Below are positions 56,517 to 64,000 of a stretch of DNA of 64,000 nt, piece by piece. A program made the position numbers and the translations under genes. Origin of the DNA: Kiritimatiellales bacterium (GTDB taxonomy: Bacteria; Verrucomicrobiota; Kiritimatiellia; Kiritimatiellales; Pontiellaceae); assembly GCA_003246265.1 (NCBI GenBank), contig QKAU01000014.1, positions 27,699-91,698 on the forward strand, given 5' to 3'. The notes under the pieces are model-generated. The model searched no databases and was not told the DNA's origin. It was given only the letters and a program-made list of their open reading frames with translations. How positions within the stretch are numbered: the stretch's first letter is position 1; each line of letters opens with the position of its first letter.

Positions 56517-58247
56517 CTAGCCTTTGCTTCCGACATCATATTTTTTGACCCCAAGCAGCTGCAAGGCCGCCAGCCAAAGGAACGTCGGGACGATGTCAAG
56601 GTAGCGGCGCCACAGGCGGCGCGGCTCCTGGCAAAGACGGTAGAACCATTGCAATCCAGAATTCTTGATCCATTCGGGTGCATCCTTCTGCAATCCTGCA
56701 TGGATCGGAAAGGCGGCACCTACGCCGAGCATGATGCCGAATTCCGGATTTCCGGCATGCGCCGCCATGAACCTCTCCTGTTTTGGCGTCGACAGCCCCA
56801 CCCAGAAAAAATCGGGTTTCACACATGAAACCATGGAAGAAAGCTCCTCCTCCTCCGCCGCGTTCAAGGCGCGGAAGGGGGGAGAAAAGGTTCCGACGAT
56901 CCTGATGCCGGGAAACCGCTTCTCGAGATTGGCCTTCAGCTTGCCCAACACCTCAGGGGTGGAGCCATAGAGGAAATGCGTCAATTTCATTTTCGCGGTT
57001 GCCGGGTTGCTGGACTTCCTGGTAGGCGAGGATCGCTTGTCAGCCATCACCTGGCCATCATCAACACATGACGTTGCGGCGCAAAGTGCCAGCATCAGGT
57101 CCGGTCCGTAGACCCGCCCCATATGTACAAAGCCCTGCTCGTGCCCCAGCCATACGGTAGGCATGCCGTCCGGCACCGTCAGGAACGAACGGTTGTGGAT
57201 GGTTTTCAAAGCGGGATCGCGCTGGGATTCGATGATGCCATGCACCCCGGTCACGCAAACATAACCGGTTTCCAACCGCCTGCGCGCTTCCAGCAGGATT
57301 TCGACCGCGCGCGGCATGTTGACGCTGGAGACGCCAACCCCAAGCACATTGACGCAAGGGATGCCGGAATCCGGGCAGGTTTCTGCAGGACGGTCGGAAG
57401 GAGAGGTCCTCCAGCATTCCATGAAGCAATCCTTGGCCAGATAGAACAGGAAGAGCGTATTGTACGTGAAGTAGCGCCTCCACATCCGGCGCGGCTCCTG
57501 CAACAGACGATATGCCCACGTCAAGCCGTGCCGCTGGAACCAATCGGGCGCGAAAGGCCGTCGACCGGCCAGCAGTTCGAAGGCGTCCCCAACGGCAAAA
57601 AACACACCCCTATGGAAGCGGCAAAGGTTCTGGATGATCCACTGTTCCTGCTTTTCACCTCCCAGGGCGACCCAGATAAAATCCGGCGAAACCGCGTTGA
57701 TTGCCCGGGCAAACTCCTCATGGTCTTGATCCGACCACGCCCGGTATGGCGGCGAAAGGCGACCGGCTATCCGGATATCGGGCCGCATGGCAAGAAGCGC
57801 CGCCGTCAAGTGCGCCAGGCACTCCTCGGAGCCGCCAAAGAAGAAGTGCGTGGTTCCGGGCGGTGCATGGAGCACGGCATGGCGCATGAAATAGGGACCA
57901 TAGACGCGGTCCGGAAGCGCCTCTCGGCCTTGGCGGCGGAGCCGCCTGTTCAACAGCCAAACCAGTGGCATCCCGTCGGGAAGGACCAGATCGAAACCGG
58001 ACATGGTTTCTCCAAAAGCCTTCGACCGGCGGGCCGCCGCGGCAATGTGCGTATTGGCTGCACTGACCGCACAGGGACGCCCCATCCTGGCCAGCTGCAG
58101 GCAGTGCTGCAATCCGGATGCATAGGTGGCCACATCGACCGCAAGTCCAATGATGTCCACCGTGTCTCTGCAGGGTTCAGTTTGAATATCCATGCCCATG
58201 GGATGAAATTTTGCCACACAATATTGAAGTCGCCCCATCGCGCTCAA
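56517..58247 (-). CDS. Tandem-fused WecG/TagA/CpsF-family glycosyltransferase (two GT26-like domains)
   Basis: PDGMP.VW...RVYGP present twice; SPPYRAWSDQDHEEFARAINAVSPDFIWVALGGEKQEQWI vs SPPFRALNAAEEEELSSMVSCVKPDFFWVGLSTPKQERFM. Start uncertain. Confidence 0.9.
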   Translation of the reverse strand: MSAMGRLQYCVAKFHPMGMDIQTEPCRDTVDIIGLAVDVATYASGLQHCLQLARMGRPCAVSAANTHIAAAARRSKAFGETMSGFDLVLPDGMPLVWLLNRRLRRQGREALPDRVYGPYFMRHAVLHAPPGTTHFFFGGSEECLAHLTAALLAMRPDIRIAGRLSPPYRAWSDQDHEEFARAINAVSPDFIWVALGGEKQEQWIIQNLCRFHRGVFFAVGDAFELLAGRRPFAPDWFQRHGLTWAYRLLQEPRRMWRRYFTYNTLFLFYLAKDCFMECWRTSPSDRPAETCPDSGIPCVNVLGVGVSSVNMPRAVEILLEARRRLETGYVCVTGVHGIIESQRDPALKTIHNRSFLTVPDGMPTVWLGHEQGFVHMGRVYGPDLMLALCAATSCVDDGQVMADKRSSPTRKSSNPATAKMKLTHFLYGSTPEVLGKLKANLEKRFPGIRIVGTFSPPFRALNAAEEEELSSMVSCVKPDFFWVGLSTPKQERFMAAHAGNPEFGIMLGVGAAFPIHAGLQKDAPEWIKNSGLQWFYRLCQEPRRLWRRYLDIVPTFLWLAALQLLGVKKYDVGSKG

Positions 58248-59444
58248 TCAAATAACCGGATCAAGCTGATGGATCATGGAGCGAAAGGCGTCAACAACCT
58301 CCTGCACCGTGATGGCCTTCATGCAGGCGGCCTCGACCGGTTGTACGCAACGCTGTTGTGCGCAGGGTGCGCAGGGATAGAGTTCCTGATGGTGGACAAT
58401 GCGGCTTCCAGGAGATATCGGACGGTAGAGCTGGGCCGGCCCCGGTCCAAAAAGCGCAAGGACGGGTTTGCGCCGAAGCACAGCAAAGTGCAGGGGGGCG
58501 CTGTCCAGGCAGATGAGAAGGTCGCATGCTTCGATTTCCCGCAACAAGTCCTCGATGCCCGGCGTAATGCGAACCTCGACCCCGAAACCGGCCTGCCGTG
58601 CAATAGTGTGGTTTTGCGCCGCCTCCACCTGCGTACCCACGAGGATGAATCGTGCATCGCACAGGTCGTGAAGGTGGGCCAGCAGCAGTCCCCATCGATC
58701 GGTCGGCCATGCCCGCAACCCGCCTCCGGCCCCGGTATGAACCATGATGCGTTGCGGGCATGCGATCTTGCGATCGGCGGCAAACGGCAACCATGACGAG
58801 CGGTCCACGGTGCAGCCCGCCTGTTCGCAAAGGTCCAGGCAGGTGTGGATGCGGTGCTGCAAGGGCAGCATGCCGGCATTATGCGTGAGCAAACGTCCCC
58901 TGACCACCATATTGGAGCAGAGGTAGTTGACGAATCCCACCCGTTGGGGAATTCCGGCCAACACGGCAAGGATCTGCGAACGGACTTCTCCGCGCACATC
59001 GATCGCCATATCGATCCGTTCCCGCCGCAGGGCCATGACGGCACGTAGGAAGTGGTTCCACCGCCGGCTTCCCTCCCCTCGTTGCTGGATCCAGGGCATA
59101 TGGTAGGCATGGATTTTCGCGACACGCGGGTCGGCCTGGTAGAGCGGTGCGCATTTCGGCTGGATGAGCAGATGCAGCTCCGCATGGGGGAACCGGGCCT
59201 TGAGCGGATCAAGCATGACCGTCAGGAACGAGGCATCGCCGAGCATGAACGGTTCGACCAGCAGGATCTTCGATGGTTCTCGACCTGCTCGGCGGCAAAT
59301 CCATGTGCACGGCACGGCCAACCATTCGGACAGCAGTGCCATTCGACGCTTCTTCGCCGAGTACGGGATGTTTCTTGAGGGGGGCTCTTGCATGTTCAAT
59401 CCAGATCGCTGCTTGCGGGAATAAAAAAGGCACACCTCGGCCAC
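58248..59444 (-). CDS. Glycosyltransferase family 9 (heptosyltransferase-like)
   Basis: ILLVEPFMLGDASFLTVMLDPLKARFPHAELHLLIQP, VHTGAGGGLRAWPTDRWGLLLAHL, DLLICLDSAPLHFAVLRRKPVLALFGP. Confidence 0.9.
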   Translation of the reverse strand: MAEVCLFYSRKQRSGLNMQEPPSRNIPYSAKKRRMALLSEWLAVPCTWICRRAGREPSKILLVEPFMLGDASFLTVMLDPLKARFPHAELHLLIQPKCAPLYQADPRVAKIHAYHMPWIQQRGEGSRRWNHFLRAVMALRRERIDMAIDVRGEVRSQILAVLAGIPQRVGFVNYLCSNMVVRGRLLTHNAGMLPLQHRIHTCLDLCEQAGCTVDRSSWLPFAADRKIACPQRIMVHTGAGGGLRAWPTDRWGLLLAHLHDLCDARFILVGTQVEAAQNHTIARQAGFGVEVRITPGIEDLLREIEACDLLICLDSAPLHFAVLRRKPVLALFGPGPAQLYRPISPGSRIVHHQELYPCAPCAQQRCVQPVEAACMKAITVQEVVDAFRSMIHQLDPVI

Positions 59445-60503
59445 TCATCGGTTGGCGCGAGGCCACCGCCAGGAAGACGAGGCCGCGACATGGCACCTGC
59501 GGCGTTCGTCGCTTCCGTCGTAGAGGGCGTATTCCAACGGGAATTTCTGGGCATAGGCGCCGGATAGCACCTTCTCGGCGAGCCGCATCGCGTTGACCGC
59601 CGGTCTGCACCATCGAATCCAGCCCGATGCACGCCGCTTCAACTCCAGATGTTCCTTGAGCGCGACAGCTCCGCCGCCCAGGTTGCCCTCTGCCAAGGTA
59701 AACGCCGAAAGGTAGGCGGGGATATGCCGGGCGCGAAATCCCAGTCGAAGCGCACGCAGGAAGAAATCCTCGTCGGCCGCTGCCTTGAAGGTGGTGTCGA
59801 ACGGGCCCACCTGCCCAAAAACGGAATGTCGATAGAACGTAGCACACGAAAGCGTATAGAGATGCGACGCCTCGATGTAGGCCCTGCGGGGTGCATATCC
59901 CTTTCGATAAGCCAGCAACGCCCCCTCGGCATCGACAAGCAGGACATCCCCGCACAGGATGTCGACGTCCGGATGGAGCGAAAAACAGGCTGCCATCTTG
60001 TGCAAGGTGCCCGATAGGTACTGTTCGTCGCAATTGAGCCAGGCGATGATAGAATCGTCTGGGGGTTGGGGGTTGGAGGTTACGCCATCCGACTTCAACC
60101 CACCGACCTCAACCCCCAGGCACGCATCGATCCCCCGGTTCAACGCGTCGTACATGCCGTTGTCCGGAGCACTTTCATAACTGAAGGTGCAGCCATTCGC
60201 CTTTTGCGGCCGGGTATCCATTGCGTGTTCTGCCAGCCACTCGCAGGTGCCATCCGTCGACCCCCCGTCCTGGATGTGGTGGTGGATGGAAAGGGCAGTT
60301 GGTGGCTGATGGTGAACCGTACCCTGGGCGCTATTTCCCTTTGTGGAATTATCTGCGATTCGCTTCGGGATGGTTGACGGGAGAATCCCCCTGCCCCGCG
60401 CCTCCTGCACCATGCATTTTGTCGCCTGGTCCGCAACGGATGCCACGCAGCGCCTGAGGAGTTCAAGCTGGTTGAAGCTCGGGGTTATGATGGTGAAGTG
60501 CAT
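59445..60503 (-). CDS. Family 2 glycosyltransferase with two in-frame insertions
   Basis: MHFTIITPSFNQLELLRRCVASVADQ ... HHIQDGGSTDGTCEWL ... DNGMYDALNRGI ... SIIAWLNCDEQYLSGTL. Confidence 0.88.
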   Translation of the reverse strand: MHFTIITPSFNQLELLRRCVASVADQATKCMVQEARGRGILPSTIPKRIADNSTKGNSAQGTVHHQPPTALSIHHHIQDGGSTDGTCEWLAEHAMDTRPQKANGCTFSYESAPDNGMYDALNRGIDACLGVEVGGLKSDGVTSNPQPPDDSIIAWLNCDEQYLSGTLHKMAACFSLHPDVDILCGDVLLVDAEGALLAYRKGYAPRRAYIEASHLYTLSCATFYRHSVFGQVGPFDTTFKAAADEDFFLRALRLGFRARHIPAYLSAFTLAEGNLGGGAVALKEHLELKRRASGWIRWCRPAVNAMRLAEKVLSGAYAQKFPLEYALYDGSDERRRCHVAASSSWRWPRANR

Positions 60504-60633
60504 GGATCGGAGTTGAGATGCAGACGGTCGACTCTAGGTTCGGGGTTGCGGGTTTCCAATATCACAGTTCAAGGTGCCATGTCTCCCTTTGCCCAACGTA
60601 CGGAGCCCGGCGCCCCTCGCCGGACGCCTATGG

Positions 60634-61875
60634 TTACATCGCATCAATGACCTGTCCAAGCGCTGCCGTATCCACCTCGAAAGAGAGTCGGTGGTCCCCC
60701 GGGAAAAGGAGGTGCCGATGTTCGAGGTGAACGATCCTCGCCAGCCACTCGAAGGCACCCAGCATGAAGTTGTCCGAAACCAATTCAAGGACCACCCCTC
60801 CCGGCCGCATCCAAAGCAGGTTGGTCAGGGCCGATCCGTGGACGGCACATACCGCATCCACCCGGGAAAAGAGCTCGATCTGCTCTTTGATGTCGAGCTT
60901 TTCCGGCTCGAGAATCATCCATCCGCGCTCTTCGAAAAAACGAATAACCTCGACCTGGTTGCGAATGCCGCGGGTCCAATCCGGACCCCTCTTGATGAAA
61001 ATCTTCAACGCCTTGCCATTGCCATGCTGCAGGCGTTGCACTGCTGGCAGCAAACGTTCGCGCAACCAATGTACCGCAAATGGATTGCAGGCGCCGGTCA
61101 TGGACGTATGCGAAGAAAAATAGAGTTCCTCGATGACCAGGTGTTTTTCCTCCGTTGCTCGAACCCGATCCGCCACGCCCAGGAGCTGCAGGATTTCCCA
61201 TTGCCATGCGGCTATCGGCCCTCGCACCAGTATGCCGGTATCGGCGGGGAAGTCCGGAAGCGCATGCAGGCGCGGCAGGGCATCCATCAGGAAATGCCAG
61301 TAGCCGGAATCCCATCGGCTCACCAGCGAAGTCCATCGCCCCGGCAGAAGTGCCGGTTTATCGAAGGTGGGAACCTGGTAGGACTCATCCGTTGCAGGGC
61401 AGTGGCCCGCGAACATCGATTCCCGGCAGGCCTGTTTCCGATCGTTGAGCAGGATCAGGTTGCGACCGAAAAGGCGGGCGTTGCGAAGCTGGGCCGAAAA
61501 GACCGGCCATGGCTGGAATCCGTCCTGCCCGAGACCGCTGCGCTTCACCAACGAGTCCTCCCCGAATGCGGGGACCGCCTGCTCCATGAAATACACCCGA
61601 CCGTGAACCTCGCCGCGCTGTACCGCCTCGAAGAGGCTGAACAATCCGGCCGGCAACCCCGAGAAACAGCGGCGGGGCATTATCTTCCGGACGCACTCTG
61701 CCGCCGCCCGCCGCCCGCATCGCCAGATCCGGCGCGCAAACGGATACAGAGCATCCGAACGGCGCAGCATACCGATCAACCGGTCCCTGGGGGAATCAAC
61801 CGCCATAACGTGCTTACCAGAGGCAGGGAACTCCGTGTACTTGGTGGACGCCGTGAGATATCTTTTTCTCACCAC
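60634..61875 (-). CDS. GT61-family (DUF563) glycosyltransferase
   Basis: DSGYWHFLMDALPRLHAL, FIKRGPDWTRGIRNQVEVIRFFEERGWMILEPEKLDIKEQIELFSRVDAVCAVHGSALTNLLWMRPGGVVLEL. Confidence 0.9.
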   Translation of the reverse strand: MVRKRYLTASTKYTEFPASGKHVMAVDSPRDRLIGMLRRSDALYPFARRIWRCGRRAAAECVRKIMPRRCFSGLPAGLFSLFEAVQRGEVHGRVYFMEQAVPAFGEDSLVKRSGLGQDGFQPWPVFSAQLRNARLFGRNLILLNDRKQACRESMFAGHCPATDESYQVPTFDKPALLPGRWTSLVSRWDSGYWHFLMDALPRLHALPDFPADTGILVRGPIAAWQWEILQLLGVADRVRATEEKHLVIEELYFSSHTSMTGACNPFAVHWLRERLLPAVQRLQHGNGKALKIFIKRGPDWTRGIRNQVEVIRFFEERGWMILEPEKLDIKEQIELFSRVDAVCAVHGSALTNLLWMRPGGVVLELVSDNFMLGAFEWLARIVHLEHRHLLFPGDHRLSFEVDTAALGQVIDAM

Positions 61876-61932
61876 GACACAAAGACCATCGACCTATGCC
61901 GATCACCTTATCACAGCCAGTCGCCAGGCTCC

Positions 61933-62619
61933 CTATCGGAATACCCGGTTGTAGATCCGTTCCCGCAAACCATGGGGAACCAGCTTTTTCAACAACGCCT
62001 TGTTGTGCATGGCCCATGTCTTGATCCGGAACGAAAGCGTTCGGTCCCAATGGACGGGCATGTCGCCGATCCGGCGATGGTGCAGTACGGAGTAGAGGTT
62101 GACGGTCCCCAGATCGGATTCCTTCCACCCTGCCAGAGGCTTCCGGGCAAACACGAAGATGCCGGGAAGTTCCGGATCCTCCTCCAGCGACTGCATCTCG
62201 AAATCGGAAAAGATACACTTCATGTCATCGCGTCCGTAGCGCCAGAAGTCGTAGGGGTAGCCGTGATAGCCGAAGCCCCTTGATCGCGTGGTCAGCAGCA
62301 GATAGCCCCCCGGTTTCAGCACGGCCTTCAGGTTGGCAACCGCCCCTCTCCATCCGGCAACGTGTTCCACCACTTCCGTGCACACCACCAGGTCGAAGCG
62401 GTCGGCCCTGAAGACGGTCGCAAGATCCTTGACGTCGCAGATCCGGTCTACGCCCTGTCCCGGCTCGATGTCCACGCCGATGTATTCTGCACAGCGACGG
62501 GCCACCAAAGGTCGCGTTGAACCATTCACATCCCGCGCCCCGACTTCAAGCACGGACATCCCTTCGAGGTTGATTCCCGAAAGGCAGGTGCCAGCGAATT
62601 CAAGACAGGTTGGTGTCAT
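61933..62619 (-). CDS. Class I SAM-dependent methyltransferase
   Basis: VLEVGARDVNGSTRP, YIGVDIEPGQGVD, FDLVVCTEVVEHVAGW, LKPGGYLLLTTRS. Confidence 0.9.
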   Translation of the reverse strand: MTPTCLEFAGTCLSGINLEGMSVLEVGARDVNGSTRPLVARRCAEYIGVDIEPGQGVDRICDVKDLATVFRADRFDLVVCTEVVEHVAGWRGAVANLKAVLKPGGYLLLTTRSRGFGYHGYPYDFWRYGRDDMKCIFSDFEMQSLEEDPELPGIFVFARKPLAGWKESDLGTVNLYSVLHHRRIGDMPVHWDRTLSFRIKTWAMHNKALLKKLVPHGLRERIYNRVFR

Positions 62620-62649
62620 GCTTTACTCCCGGATGTTAAAGTACTGGAA

Positions 62650-63618
62650 CTATTCCCATCCGTATTCATCCAGCCATGCCTTTGTCTGCGCGATTCCCTG
62701 CTCCAGCGAAAACGGCGGCTCGCCGAACGTCCCGAAGGTTTTTTCCATGGGGGTCAGGTAATTGGAAATCATGTTCCGGAAACGGGAGGAGGTAAGCGGG
62801 AAGGTTTTTCCGCATTTGCCCAGGATATCTCCGACCCACCCGATCGGACGCAGGACGAAGCGGGGAACCTTGACGGCATGCCTGCCGCGCAGGGCCTTCG
62901 AAAAGCCGTCCACCCAGTCGAAGATATCGATCGGCCGGTCGCCGACATAGAAGACCTGCCGGTCCACCTGCTCGCGCGGAGCCCTGAAGATCCGGTCCAT
63001 CTGCCAGACGATGTTGCCCACGTACCCATAGGAACGCACTACTGGCTTCCCCCCGGGGTGGAGATACATCCCCTTGTTGATGACGCGCCACGCTTCGCGA
63101 CGGTAGCGCATATGCCAGGGTCCCCAGATGTTGGTGGGCCGCACCAGGGTCCATGCGCAGGCGAGGTTGGCCGCACGCGTCAGCTGTTCGGTGACGACCT
63201 TGCTCTGTCCATAGACTGTATGCGGGAAATAGTCTTCGTCGTCTTTCGGCAATCTCGAAGGGCCTGCCACATATTGGGTGGAAACAATGATCGCCCGTTC
63301 AATCGAGGGGGTCTTCGCGATGACCCGTAGCACGTTTTCCGTCCCCGTCGTATTGACCGCGTAGCCTTCCTCAACCGTCGTGCCTTCATCGCACTCGGCC
63401 CGGGCAGCCATATGGACGACGTGCGTTGGCTGGAACTCCGCAAAGATTACCGCCATCCCGGCCGGATCCATGATGTCGCCTTTCCTCCAGAACCGTTCAT
63501 GCCCGGGATTGAGCGGCTTCTGCATATCGACATTCAGCAATGCGCAATCCTGCTTGCTGTAAAACTCCACATAGTTCGTTCCGATGAAGCCGGAGCCTCC
63601 TGTTGCCAATAACCGCAT
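62650..63618 (-). CDS. NAD-dependent epimerase/dehydratase (extended SDR)
   Basis: LLATGGSGFIGTNYVEFY, VVHMAARAECDEGTTVEEGYAVNTTGTENVL, VYGQSKVVTEQL. Confidence 0.92.
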   Translation of the reverse strand: MRLLATGGSGFIGTNYVEFYSKQDCALLNVDMQKPLNPGHERFWRKGDIMDPAGMAVIFAEFQPTHVVHMAARAECDEGTTVEEGYAVNTTGTENVLRVIAKTPSIERAIIVSTQYVAGPSRLPKDDEDYFPHTVYGQSKVVTEQLTRAANLACAWTLVRPTNIWGPWHMRYRREAWRVINKGMYLHPGGKPVVRSYGYVGNIVWQMDRIFRAPREQVDRQVFYVGDRPIDIFDWVDGFSKALRGRHAVKVPRFVLRPIGWVGDILGKCGKTFPLTSSRFRNMISNYLTPMEKTFGTFGEPPFSLEQGIAQTKAWLDEYGWE

Positions 63619-64000
63619 TTATGCATCCCTCGCAAGGGATTCAAAAAGATCCCTCATTTTCGATGTCCATACTCTTTCGGAAAACCGCGCCAGAAATATC
63701 TGCCGTCCCGTAGTTCCCATTTTCCTTCGCATCTCCCGATTGCTGATCAACTGTTGCAGCTTTTGGGCAATTTGCTCAGGAGAACGCACCTCTACAAGCA
63801 ATCCATTTTCGCCATCGCTGACAACTCCGGGAATGCCTCTCCATTTTGTGCTTACAACTGGAAGTTCAAACTGCATAGCCTCGATATTGACCAGTCCAAA
63901 CGACTCTGACTCAAAATAGCTGGGAAAGCAGAAGACATCTGCTCTCGCGTAGGCATGCCACTTGGACTCACCATGGAGAACTCCAGGAAAACGAACAAAT
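63619..64000 (-). CDS. Glycosyltransferase family 4, truncated by window edge
   Basis: FCFPSYFESESFGLVNIEAMQFELPVVSTKWRGIPGVVSDGENGLLVEVRSPEQIAQKLQQLI; reading frame open to the window end. Confidence 0.88.
   Translation of the reverse strand, partial: FVRFPGVLHGESKWHAYARADVFCFPSYFESESFGLVNIEAMQFELPVVSTKWRGIPGVVSDGENGLLVEVRSPEQIAQKLQQLISNREMRRKMGTTGRQIFLARFSERVWTSKMRDLFESLARDA

Noticed and set aside
1-64000. CRISPR arrays, tRNA/rRNA genes, transposases, integrases, phage genes
   Set aside because: Scanned for; no regular direct-repeat array, no tRNA-like cloverleaf noticed and no mobile-element protein among the ORFs

Overview
GC-rich bacterial chromosome window, probably from the PVC superphylum (Kiritimatiellota/Lentisphaerota-like; inferred from gene content only). 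Left to right: (1) an aldehyde ferredoxin oxidoreductase (AOR) locus with MoaD/ThiS-like and ThiF/MoeB-like proteins; (2) a ~25 kb minus-strand carbohydrate catabolic locus that reads as a red-algal galactan (agar/porphyran) system: two GH86-like enzymes, GH117-like, GH29, GH43+CBM6-like, GH98-like, two S1 sulfatases, a solo CBM-like protein, a NarL-type two-component system, a LacI regulator and a sodium:solute symporter; (3) a type II secretion/type IV pilus module with two tandem GspE/PilB ATPases and GspF/PilC; (4) CbiX-like protein, rpsU, oadB-oadA-oadG and a divergent birA; (5) a housekeeping block rbfA-truB-ribF / purA-uppS-cdsA-rseP; (6) a polysaccharide biosynthesis locus with a GDP-mannose 3,5-epimerase homologue, a tandem-fused WecG/TagA protein, and GT9, GT2, GT61 and GT4 enzymes. 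The observations I rate highest are the putative galactan operon with its regulators, short in-frame insertions that interrupt conserved domains of two glycosyltransferases and share an AACCC-rich repeat signature, and L-galactose biosynthesis (GME) in the same window as predicted L-galactan degradation. No tRNA, rRNA, CRISPR array or transposase was recognised. All family calls are from reading the translations; no searches were run.
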